Part shown: one piece after another, positions 45,628-56,767 of the stretch
Numbering within the stretch: position 1 is the first letter of the stretch
How the letters are laid out: every line of letters begins with the position of its first letter
Assembly: GCA_048013815.1 (NCBI GenBank)
Contig: CM106585.1
Location: 12,152,001-12,216,000 of the forward strand
Length of the DNA: 64,000 nucleotides
Origin: Setoptus koraiensis
Taxonomy: Eukaryota; Arthropoda
Reading direction: 5' to 3'
Position numbers and translations under genes: made by a program
Notes under the pieces: model-generated
Database searches by the model: none
What the model was told of the DNA's origin: nothing
Seen by the model: the letters and a program-made list of their open reading frames with translations, nothing else

Positions 45628-48600
45628 TCACAATTTTAGTTTTACACAAATTTCAACAATAAAGTAGCTTATGAATTTCAAGACAACTATATATATGAAT
45701 AGATAGCTAACCAATGGTACCAGTCTATCATTTTTAAGTTGCATATCCTTCATTGTAAACGGTTCGACGTCTTCACAGGACTTTATTTGGAAACCAAATG
45801 CGTTGGCCCTAGTCAATAGTTGCGCCAACTTGTTGAAGAATTTGCCTTGACCTTCCGGTCCCTCCGTTCCTTCCGCCAGTTTGCCCACATCTGTTACCTC
45901 CGCTCCCTCTGCTGCTTCGGCCCCCTCGGCTGATTTGTCCGCTTCTGTGTCACTTCTTTTGGTGATATTTTTTGGCTCTATGTTGTCTATCTCTGGCGAT
46001 AACGTCGTGACAGATTCAATGATTCTGCTGACATTTCTGTTGTTGCCTACAATATTTGTTTCCAGCTCGGTTTTTTCGAGCGCCTTGCTCTCTTCGAATG
46101 ATGACGAATATTGATTGATGTAATAGTCTGTCAGCGACATAATCTGTTTGGGTATGCCAATAATGACTGGCGTGCCACCAGGAGGTATGAGGTCCGGTTC
46201 GCAGGGACACATTCCGAACCCGTATCTCGTTATTATGAGAGCCTCAACGGAATGTTTGAAGTATGACAGGAAGCTCAGGTTTTGCAACACATACGGAACC
46301 TCTCGGATTCTGATGAGAAAACCTGATAATAATATGAATGGCACCGTTGATACTGAGGCGGAAAAGACGGCAGTTTGCATACTGTTCATGCATATTGCAC
46401 CAAATATCAAACCTTTAGCTTCGGCTATCATAATGATCAATATCAGAAGCAGACTTTGTACCAAGTAGCGCCACTGGAAATACGATGACGGTTGTCCTGT
46501 CATGACATATATTATGCCGACACTGATTGGTGGTAATAGAAGTGCCGCTGGCAGTTCGGCCAACATTTTGCCCAATATGAAGGTGGCCAGTGAGTACCAA
46601 CCATTTCGTATTTCCTTTATGAGCACATGCATTATCAAAGGAAACGATATAGCTGTGAAGGCCAGCATACACAGACCAAACGCATAATATACCATGAAAT
46701 GGAGGCCAACATTTTGGAATTGTATTCTGATGTCATCGTGTTTCTCTTGTATTTCGTCAACGCCCATGCTGGCGTACTCTAACAGATTGATTTCGGGCTT
46801 ATAAAATGGACAACCGTTAGGTATACCCATTTTCGGTCCGTAAATTAGAGCCACAACCAATGGGATAAATACGTGCGCACCAACACGTATTGTACACAAT
46901 AACGGATCACGTAAATTGGATAGAAACGCCCGTTTGGCCATCAGTGACACATGAGTCCAAAAGACGCCATCACTGTTTTTGCCACTTCTGGGGGTCTTCA
47001 CCCTAGAGTCTATTTCGCTTTTGTTGGCTGACGCTGCTGGTTGCAAAGTGTTGCCACCGAGATCCACATCGACATAATGATCTTGTTTGTTGTTTGCCAT
47101 CGTGCCCGATTTATCCCTACTGTTTGACAGTGGGTACAATTGCACAGTTGAATCTCCTTTCTTGTTTGTGTAGGACAGTTTAGCCAATGAGTCAGTTGAA
47201 GTAGCGTTCTTATGTGTCATAATGGGTGTCGTTGATGTATAATCGTGTTTGCTTGACGAATGGAAACGCTTTTGAGCCAAATTAACCAGTTTCTGTATCG
47301 GTTCACGGCCGTACTCTTCGCTGGCGATCTCCACCATGAATGAGGCCGGATTGTAGCCTTGTTGGGGCATATTGACGCCACTGTATTCGTTGATAGTGCT
47401 CTCCATTTCGCTGGGTGTTCCCTGATACAGACATTGTCCACCAACGGCCATTATGTAAATTGAATGAAACAAATCCAACACTTCACGATGTGGCTGATGT
47501 ATGGTGAGTACAATGGACATTGGATTGACCAAATTGTGAGCCTTGGAGGCTTCGACCAAATCTCTCAACACCTTCACTGTCCTGTAACAAGTAAGGGAGT
47601 CCAAACCGGATGTTGGCTCGTCCAAAACTAAAATGTCCGGCGACGACAACATCTCTTGTGCTATAGATACACGCTTGTATTGTCCACCTGACAACTTGTT
47701 GATTCTGGTGTCTCTGCATCGTTGCAGTCCCAACAATTCAATGACACGCTCAATGTTTTTGTCGTGATTAAAATCGGGCTCGGTATTTTTCAACCGAGAC
47801 GCAAACCATAGCGCCTCCTGGGTTGTTAAGTAACCAATCAGATAGTCTGTTCGGATAGAGTTATTAATTAGTTGATTGCACATAATTGGTTAGAAATTGA
47901 CAACAGCACTAATTGGAGCGATAGCTTACCACTCTGCGGTATGGTGCAGACAGTCAGATGTTTCTTGGTAGGGGCTCCTGTCACTTTTATTGAACCTTGA
48001 ATGGCAGTACGATGTTTACCAAACAAACTGTGCAACAGAGAAGTCTTTCCGGCTCCTGTTTAGTGTCAGATCAGTTCGTTAATTATTGTTATTGATTATT
48101 GAATATTTTAATCACAGGTATGACATAAATGAAATGAATCACTTACCACTTGGGCCCAGAATGGCCGTTATCTCGCCCGATCTGATGCGCCCATTGACTG
48201 TGTTCAATATTAGTTTGTTTCTCTGTGGCTTGTCGCTAATTGTTGAATCATCACTTGAGCCACACAAGCCTGCTGTCAAATTGGACAGACTGTATTTTTG
48301 GTACCATTTTTGTTGCACTTCCAAACACACATTGGCCCATTCTATTTCAAATTGATCCTCGTCAGTGTACATCTTTCTAACCGACTCTCTTGGCTTGCCT
48401 CTGAACAGCGCCATCAAGGGCGACCTCCTAGGTGTTCGGGGACTCTTACCTGTGCCTATGCTGAGCATAGACACAGACATTGTTTCGGCCGATGGATCGT
48501 TGGCGTTGGGCGACAAGCTATGCTGCTGCTGATGACTCTTCGAGGAGCCCCCCTTATTCTTTCTGGTGCCCAACGGAGTCGAGGGAGCCGACACGGGCGC

Positions 48601-49059
48601 GGTAACAGGCATGTCGATTGCAACAGCGGACGATTGTTGTTGTTTTGCTTGCGATGGTGGCGTTACACTTTTTTGTTGTATTGCTGAATTATTAGAGGCA
48701 GTATTTGGCGTTTGTTGTTTGTCACTACTGTTAGTCACATTATTTGCATGAGCATGATCAGGCTTGTTACTGGCGTTTTCTTGTTGTTGTTGTTTATTGT
48801 TGTCTGTTGTCGACTGACCATTGGCCATGGAGGACACAATTTTATTATTGACACTGTCTGTCATATCAACAGAGTTTGCATCAACAAATATATCACCATC
48901 GTCGTTGTTGCCTTTCGAACTGTCGCTGGCATCGCCAACATCAACCTCTTCGAACACAAACACCGGATTCTGGTGCCCATTGGCCGACTGTTGCTGTTGC
49001 TGATTGGCATTACCCGATGACGAGTCACCTACAACCTTGAAGCCTGTTAGTGTGGCCAT
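45628..49059 (-). CDS. ABCG-family half-transporter
   Basis: Three coding exons: 48147-49059, 47930-48055 and 45628-47846, phase 1 at both joins, for 1,085 residues. The first ~230 residues are Gln/Asn/Ser-rich and not part of the family. The ATPase follows: Walker A GPSGAGKT is split by intron 1, the Q-loop region is PQSDYLIGYLTTQEALW, the signature LSGGQYKRVSIAQEMLSSP, and Walker B ILVLDEPTSGLDS. The membrane part has six predicted helices; the last (LVPLVSYLFIYIVVLKFISY) follows an acidic Glu/Ala-rich loop. The ATPase-first order and single half mark ABCG. LSGGQYKR resembles an arthropod ABCG group I cannot name firmly, not ABCG1, 2, 5 or 8. The substrate is unknown; lipids or sterols are likely from the family. 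Confidence 0.92.
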
Positions 49060-52000
49060 ATTGAACTGGTAATAATTAGAATAATAATTGCATGCAAACT
49101 GTGTTGTTGGTTTCGAAGCTGTTTCTTATGTAATATGATTTTATTTCAAAATGATGATTATATTGACGATTCCTCACTGTGGTTGTTGCGCTCGATATGG
49201 TTGTGGCATTGGCTTGTAAAAGACACTAGCATTGATTGATTGGCTCAGTTATCGGCTTCGATTGGATATACACGGCCCCATGAACAACACTCTGGTAAAT
49301 TGTGTATTTTCGTTGTGACGCTTTTGTTGTTTGTATGCCAATATGACAATAATGCCGGTAGCAAACAATTTGATTATTGTGATGATGCTTGTGTTGATCG
49401 CACTGATTCTCAACGCCTCTGATTATCAAAGTATTTGAGGCAAACACACAACACACATGAATGTTAGTTTTAGTAAAAATGGTCGAGAAGTTTAACAAGA
49501 AAAAGTGTCTCTCGCTAGCTCACAAAACGAGTGTTTGGTTAGGTGATGATCAATGAGTCAGTCAAACAGCCAGCCAGCCAGCCAGTCAGTCAGTCAGTAC
49601 ATTATACTAAATAGTTACGTCGTCATTATATATATTCTTTAAAGAAAGTGTTAATAGTTACGATCATTTACATCAGGTTTTTCTCATTGAACGCGCGCTA
49701 GCTCGCTTACACTTACAACCACAAATTTAGTATTTATGCTCTATCCACTTGTTGTTGCTGTTGTTGCCGTTCTTCTTCTTCTTCTTCTTCTTTACTGGCT
49801 CGTTGTCGTCTTCTTTATCTTCGTGCTTAGTCTTCGCTGTCGTCGTCGTTGTCGCTGTCGCTGTCGTGGTGGTTGCCGACTGAAAGCCTTATCGTTACTC
49901 TCTGGTATGTGTGCAATCTCTCTTTCCACATGCCGTTCTTTAGAGGATGATGCTGTTGAGCTCACTTTCATTGGGTAAGAGAGTTGCTGACGTCGTGCCC
50001 CCCATCACCCCTGTTCTCTCTGGCTTGTGAGTTGTGCAAGTGAGAACCATTAAAAGAGGGGAAGCGAGAGTGAGACAAGCGAAAAGAATCCAGTTATCAT
50101 CTGTGTTTAGAAGACTGCTTGCTATGTTGAAAGCATCACAAACAACAACAGCAACAAGTAGCAGTGTCACGTATCATGATCTAACTGTAAGGTGCAAACG
50201 ATAATTGATGACGACATAACTTCATTAATCATTAGACAGGAGCAAAGATGAGGAAGATATTGATTATGTTTATGTGATGCGATGTCTCTTCTTCATCGTC
50301 GTCACGTAATAGTAATCGTCGCATGTATAGGTTACTATGGTTGTTATTATTGTGTACTTTGAAGAGTGTGTGTAAATATAGGAAGGCAAAGGGTTAATTA
50401 AACTGGCAGCCATTGTCTTACAATTGGCTCAATAAGCAGCAACGCAGATTCTTTGTTATACCCAAGCTATACTGCTCATGCACTAACTATCGTCGAGCCA
50501 ACAATAACCTGTTGTCAAGATCAATAGCAAGTGATCTTTTAAGGTTAACTACTCTACTGACTACTAATATATGTTAGTAATCATGCTAATAACACTAGTA
50601 TTAGCTAATATTAGCTCATTAAAACTGATAATAGTTATATCAATACTAATACCATTTTGCCGATAGATGCTACAATTATACCAGTTATAATCATCATAAT
50701 GGTAATAAGAATAATAATAACAACAAAACTCTAGCTTTTTTCGCTGTTATTATTATTATTATTTGATTACGACCGTTCAAGGGCTCCAATGTGTTTATAC
50801 GTGGCTACTACTATCCAGCTAATGCAGCTATGACAAAATAGTATTGATGAGATTAAGTCGTTGATATTACTATTATCGTCGGTGATATTATCGTAGTCGG
50901 ACTAGTCTCAGCTCGCATTCAACACAGCGAAGATGGAGGATAAAGCAAAAATAAGCTTCACTAGCTGGATCGGCAAGTATTAATATAATAATAGTAATAA
51001 TTCAATACCATCGGCTATCAATTTGACAATGAAGGTTGCGCCTAAATCACAGCTCAAACAAGTTGATCATCACAACAGTGCATGTCATGATACTGTCAGA
51101 CTGACAGTTAATCGCTCGACCATCGAACCCTTCGTTGTTGTTATGAAATAGCTGCCACTGGTGAACATTTGATATTACATATAGAGTATAGTAGTATTAA
51201 TTGAATATCAATTAGTCGAGAATGACCCGTGTGCTACCAAATAAATATGAATTGCAAACAATGGCCAACTGTTGGCCATTTCTAACCTTTCTATACTGGC
51301 AACGACGATCATTACTATCAAACCTTGACAACGGGGCGTTTTTTGTGGACTGGCGTAGCTGGATAGTGGTGGTAGGAAACAAAAAATGATTGAATGAGCA
51401 GCTACAATAGTAATAGAGGCGGATTCAATCTGATTTATCTATTTTGTGGTGAAAGGTGTACCCTTTTCGGACTCGTTACAGCCGATCGACAGCATCATCA
51501 ATGCATCGGCAATGCCATTCGCTGACTTTATTCACGACTAATGCGACGACAAGCGAAAATTCAAGTAGCCTGAAAATAATAATTCAATAAATCACACACT
51601 CTCATATGCTAAGGGGAAACAAAAACCTAAATCTGTGTTCCCTTATCCGTCATAGTCTGCTATCTAGCGTATGCCTAATACACCAACTTTTTGTTGGCAA
51701 GATCAACTTTTGGCTAGTAGGGCTAAAGTTTGGTGGCTCCCAAAGACAGAAAATATGCATATATTGCAGGGTTATCATGATAGTTTCACTTGATCATCTG
51801 ACTATTGTGAGCATCAAGCGACTATTCAAGCAAACTATTTAAGAAGATTAAGATCATGCTCATATTCATCAGAGAGCCAGAGATATGTGACCATCAATGC
51901 AAGAAATGATGTAAGTGAGTAGCAAACGTCATATGAATGACACTGGTAGACAGGTCTTGGCTCACCCGTATAATTTGTTTTCTTTTTTGTTTTTGTTGTG

Positions 52001-54700
52001 CTCAACCAACAGGTGAGCCGAGTGTCGCCATAATGATGAGCGCGGCATCATCACGAATGATAAATTAGAAAGTTTTCTTCTCTCTATTTCTTTGCTCATT
52101 TGCCTATGTTTATGATGCCGGCAACCATGATGACGATGCTTATCATGATGATAATGCGTTGCGCTGCTCATTCACGTAGACCTTCTCGAGGGTATCACCA
52201 AAGTGATAGAATAGTTGTAGATTGAACATGGCAAGTAAGTGTTTTTCCAGACTAAACTGCTCCAGCAGCCAACAGCAGCAGCAACATTAACTATGAGCAA
52301 CCGCAAACACACCAACTTAAAACAAGTAAAAGCAATCAACAATGAAAGACACAACACCAACAACTACCTGTAGCAAGCTACAGGTTTTACCAGCAGCCGA
52401 CTGCTTTTCCATCTAGTGCCAAGCCAGCTTGGCTATTGCCGGCTGGCTGACTGGTTGGCTGGTGATCTTGAACTTGATTTCGCTCTTTCATTTTATTTTC
52501 TACATGCATCCAATCGATGTACTCATGAGAAATGGAGAGCTTTCAAGTGTCGATTGAGTCCTGGTGAGCGTATCTACTTCATCTGTTGCTTGAATTGGAT
52601 TTGTGCAACTCAAGTTGATTGCAGAGTGTGTGTGTGAGTGTTTATAAATGCTAAATAATGCAAACTGGAAACTATATATGTATATATATATATTCATTAG
52701 TTTTGATCTGAAGATGATGCCAGCCAAAGAGAGAGAGAGAGAGAGAGAGAGAGTTCTCTGAGAATAGTATCAGTTCTTCCTTTAAACCTCTAAAGCTGCT
52801 TCATTACAGTGGCGCTGTCGAAACGGGCAAACCTGCATCACCGACACCGTCAGCTAATCAACAACAACAACAACCATGACGGATACAGCTTTCAAAAGAA
52901 GAAATTCTATCGCTCTCTTGAATAAAGGTTAAATGTTACTCGAACAGCATATAAATAACACGGGCGAGTCGCTGGTGCTGTTGTTGCTGTCGAGCATCAA
53001 TTCAATATAGTTTTTCCAATAAATTCCCCAACAGAAACTCAACTAACTAACAGAAACTAACGAGCGAATAACATAAGGCTAAAACAATCACACGGACGAT
53101 ATTATGAGATTACTACATCACTATTAAAAGTCAATTATACCTGATAAAACAAAACTTTTTCCTTATTTGCTTTTTAGCTTTCGAATGACTGTCATTATCA
53201 AGCCCTCCATTTTTATTCTATAATCTCTCTTTCACTCTCACTGGCTGAATCTAATCCCGGCATGCCACGGTAACGGCAGTAACGATCTTGACTATTGTGC
53301 TATCGCTAATTAGCATGTTATTTCTTAATAGTCAATTGTATACATCAGCATTATATAATATTTGTACTGGAATTCGTGTGGGCTTCCAATCTGGCTAACA
53401 GCATGTCGTGACGGCGGCCACAGGGAGTGAGAGTGCATCATTGCAACAAAGTTACTAAATCTAAATAAGTTACATATCGTGTCTCATTCATGAGTTTATC
53501 CTTCTTGTCGTTTACCTTTATTTTGCTGGGCCAACCTTGGCCGTAACGAGCAACTTTCAATGGAGCCCAATTAATGGTTGCAAAAGCTCATAAGAACGGA
53601 CATCCCATTAGCCGCTTCATTGATTGTCCAGCGGAAGTATTGCGATGGGTGATCCATGAGCCTGAGGTTTGTTCAGGAATGATACCGTTGGAATATGAAG
53701 TGTCCTCACTGAGCACCGGATGCGATTGGTCACTCACGAGACCAGTCGGCCGGTAACTTTTGCAACTTCCTGTAGATATCTCGAGTGGTTTTTATTCCTA
53801 ATGAGCTTCACAAAAAAAACATAAAATAAAATAGAATGAGCGATAACATGATATAAATGTGCAATCACTCAGTAGTCTGCCAAAGAGAACTGAACTCAAC
53901 AATCTCTGAGGAGCACAAGGCTCGGTAGGCTCCTAGTGAATGCCGGATACTTGGTGTTACGTGTTATCGACGGGAAACCCCAATGGACAACGTTAAATGT
54001 GTGCAAAATAAACATGGGGACACGTGACAAGTTAGATCATAGGGAGGTCACGAACGTACTGTTCTACATTTGGATACATTGTATTTGGGTCGGATAAAAT
54101 ATCGAGCATCATCCTCGTCACCTAACAAGTTGTAAGTATAGTGTATTATAGTTTGCAGTTATTAGTGCGTCCATATGAATTTGGCGTCTATTTTGATTCG
54201 AAACTTGCGCCAACAGTTGGCGTGCTGAACAACAACACTGACGAATCCACCAGGATAACACTGCGCATGTGCCACAAATATTTCCGGCTCTGCCAGAGAA
54301 AAACATGTGAATGATTTGCCTGTGTTAGCTGCATGCGATCCCTGAAATAGCCTGTTACCGTACCATTGGTAGTAAGAGAAATTTCTGTCACCCATTTACC
54401 AAGCCTTAATTTAAAAATTATAAAAATCTGGACATCGTTGTACTTCACCCAGCTACTCTATTATAATCAAAATCTTGTCACTGGTAAGTCTCTTAATCAG
54501 AGCGAAATTTTCAGTAGCTCAACAGTCGACTTTAGATATCACAATAGCGCTAACTCAACCTCTTCTTCTCTTATTCTCTACAAACATCCGCCTGAACAAT
54601 CTCTCTGGGATATTCACACATTCGATTTATATGTTTTGACCTGCCGCAACAGACGATTTCCTATTAGAACCAAAAAACTAAACAAAAAATTCAAATCACA
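49060..54700. other. Long gap between the ABCG and RPLP1 genes
   Basis: About 5.6 kb. The left part holds the ABCG promoter side, with CAGC repeats (49,567-49,600), a CTT run (49,772-49,792) and AAT-type patches. A GA run is at 52727-52752. Coding-like islands near 53.5-54.4 kb are listed separately. Otherwise nothing was recognised. Confidence 0.5.
53480..54420 (-). other. Coding-like islands with splice motifs, possible exons of an unrecognised gene
   Basis: Minus-strand pieces look protein-like but do not join into one frame. One ends at 54164 and contains SFTCFSLAEPEIFVAHAQCY. One near 54030-54120 reads MMLDILSDPNTMYPNVEQYV. A 32-nt piece (53732-53763) is flanked by ATCTACAG and GTGAGT. 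A piece starting near 53,666 reads HPSQYFRWTINEAANGMSVL, faintly Ig-like. A plus-strand reading of 53574-53756 is also open. No family is assigned. Confidence 0.2.
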
Positions 54701-55042
54701 ATGGCCTCTTCAGACGAACTAGCATGTGTATACTCAGCCCTCATCCTACAAGATGGTAACAGCCCCGTTACAGCAGAGAAAATTCAAGCTCTCCTCAAAG
54801 CCGCCAATATCGATGTGGAACCCTTCTGGCCAGGTCTGTTCGCCAAGGCAGTAGAATCAATCAACCTCAAGGATCTAGTGTCTAATGTAGGATCAGGAGT
54901 GGGATCCGGTGGTGGAGCTGCACCTGAGGCCGCTGCCCCCGCAGCCGCCGCCCCTGCCGGTGACGACAAGAAGAAGAAGGAAGAGAAGAAAGAAGAGGAG
55001 GAGGAAGAAGATGAAGACATGGGTTTTGGTCTGTTTGATTAG
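54701..55042 (+). CDS. RPLP1: 60S acidic ribosomal protein P1
   Basis: 113 residues in one exon. The N-terminal dimerisation helices (ELACVYSALILQDGNSPVTA, ALLKAANIDVEPFWPGLFAK) are followed by a Gly/Ala hinge and an acidic Lys/Glu tail. The tail ends in EDMGFGLFD, the universal P-protein end that recruits elongation factors. P1 pairs with P2 on uL10 in the ribosomal stalk. The start context CACAATGG is good. Two AATAAA signals follow the stop within 25 nt. Confidence 0.98.
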   Translation: MASSDELACVYSALILQDGNSPVTAEKIQALLKAANIDVEPFWPGLFAKAVESINLKDLVSNVGSGVGSGGGAAPEAAAPAAAAPAGDDKKKKEEKKEEEEEEDEDMGFGLFD

Positions 55043-55048
55043 ATTGGA

Positions 55049-55065
55049 AATAAAGTACAAATAAA
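55049..55065 (+). terminator. Overlapping-range poly(A) signals of RPLP1
   Basis: AATAAA at 55049-55054 and again at 55060-55065, starting 7 nt after the RPLP1 stop. Confidence 0.7.
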
Positions 55066-55208
55066 AAAACAGCCGCAATCAAACTAAGTTCATTCTGATT
55101 TGCAACAATTGATTATTATTTAAATAAATAGAAGCCATGATTTTTGTCGAACAAAATTACTTTTTCTTTTTTCATCAACGAATACTCTATGTTCAAGGGT
55201 AGTTGTTT

Positions 55209-56186
55209 TCAATCATACATAGAATATATTTGTTGCATTATTCTTGCATAATCATCCTTCTGCTGGGGAGTCATCTTGAGCACGTGCTCATCAGTAATTT
55301 CGTTTATAGGCACGGACTGCTGCCCAACGCTAATCATAAGAGGCGAATCATCTTCTTCATCTTCCTCGATATATGTATGGTTACCGTTAGTTATGGCTGT
55401 TGAACATTCCTCTCGCAATAGTAAAGCTTCAACTTCTGGATTCCTGATTTCTGAGTTCTTCTTAGGCTGAGACTCTCCTAAATCTATGGCCACACTAGCC
55501 CAGTCCTCAGAGGAAGCGTCTTCGGACGATATTTTGGTATTAACTGATGGAGCTGCTTGTTCTTGAGTTGTCGGGGGTAAAGATCTGTCGGCCTCTAAAA
55601 TAGACCATTTGATATTCTCAGTTTCTTGGAGTAATGTATAGATTGGCTCCATTTGTTGATTGAAATTAGCCATAACCATTCTAGAGTCGGCTTTGGGCTG
55701 GACATTGGGGTCCTCGTCGACAATGCCATCACAGTAGGAACATCTGAATTGCTCAGGAAATTGTGGATCATATATTTGAGCGGCATCGAGATCAGTGAAT
55801 GTTTTGTTACAAGATTGGCATATAAAGCTGGCCCTTGAAGTTAAATCACGCTCCTCCGTTTCTAATTTTCTCCTCATATGATCTATTTTATATTTAACGA
55901 CATTTACAAACATTCTATAATTTATACTATAGTAATTATGGCGTGTAGATTTAGAATCTTCTCCGGTTAACATAATTAGGCGGACGTTAATGAATTTATC
56001 TTGTTTTAATTGCTGTATAATTGCTCTGAGATGTTTTCTCTCAAATTTTAATATCTCTATTACATCATCCTCCTTTGTCTCTCTTCTTCTAATTAATAGA
56101 TCAATAAGAATTTTCTGCTCTATGCTGTAGAAGTGTCTCATAATAAATTGTATTAATTTTGTCAATGGAGGTGGAATATCGTCCAT
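55209..56186 (-). CDS. GTF2E1: General transcription factor IIE subunit 1 (TFIIE alpha)
   Basis: 325 residues in one exon; human TFIIE alpha has 439. The N-terminal winged helix (about 10-95) includes FERKHLRAIIQQLKQDKFIN with KFER. A zinc ribbon follows, with CQSC (about 119-122) and CSYC (about 146-149). An acidic C-terminal helix region carries SVGQQSVPINEIT and KMTPQQKDDYARIMQQIYSM, matching the vertebrate TFIIH-binding end. With TFIIE beta it recruits TFIIH to RNA polymerase II and helps promoter opening. The middle linker is shorter than in vertebrates. It faces RPLP1 with 166 bp between stops. Confidence 0.95.
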   Translation of the reverse strand: MDDIPPPLTKLIQFIMRHFYSIEQKILIDLLIRRRETKEDDVIEILKFERKHLRAIIQQLKQDKFINVRLIMLTGEDSKSTRHNYYSINYRMFVNVVKYKIDHMRRKLETEERDLTSRASFICQSCNKTFTDLDAAQIYDPQFPEQFRCSYCDGIVDEDPNVQPKADSRMVMANFNQQMEPIYTLLQETENIKWSILEADRSLPPTTQEQAAPSVNTKISSEDASSEDWASVAIDLGESQPKKNSEIRNPEVEALLLREECSTAITNGNHTYIEEDEEDDSPLMISVGQQSVPINEITDEHVLKMTPQQKDDYARIMQQIYSMYD

Positions 56187-56767
56187 TGTTGTTGTTTTGA
56201 AGATGAATTACCCCTTGATAAAAGAGGGTGCAATTATAGTGACTATAAATACTAATAGTGATGAGGATTGAAACTCAAGTCATGAAAGAGATTCAATGAT
56301 AATAATGTCAAAAGCTAGATAACAACAAAAGCCTGTTCATGGTGAAGCTTATTGTAATGATATCGGCAAGATTGTTTTTCTTCAGAAAATCCAGCTGACT
56401 GATCCAAGAGCTGGATATTTCCTAATGAATGTGCCAGTAAACTCGGCTTGTGTGTGTCCATAGAGAATGTGCTTGTGTGTGTGAGTGTGTGTGCAATGGT
56501 GCTACATTTTGGTACACAAAAACAGTGACACACCGTGGATCGCATCCATGTTGCGAGATTGCGCAATGCCCATTGATTGATCAAATCATCAACAAACAAA
56601 ACTTATCAAGATCCTAGAGCTCATTATTTGTCAATGGTCTCCAAAATTTGCAAGAATGTTGAGTCGCGTTAAAGACAATCCTACAGATGATGTACAGATT
56701 TATGTACAGGTTGTCTTAGGGATCTATTATGACAAACCTATCATTATCAACATTAATTAGAACTCGA
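56187..56767. other. Gap between TFIIE alpha and EXOC1
   Basis: 581 bp: the promoter side of TFIIE alpha and the 3' flank of EXOC1, both leftward. Only a short GT run (56,469-56,492) was seen. Confidence 0.5.

Noticed and set aside
48298-48687. Plus-strand frame opposite ABCG exon 1
   Set aside because: Shadow of the Gln/Asn-rich coding exon.
54366-54722. 118-codon plus-strand frame before RPLP1
   Set aside because: It overlaps the RPLP1 start in another frame and looks like promoter and 5' UTR sequence.
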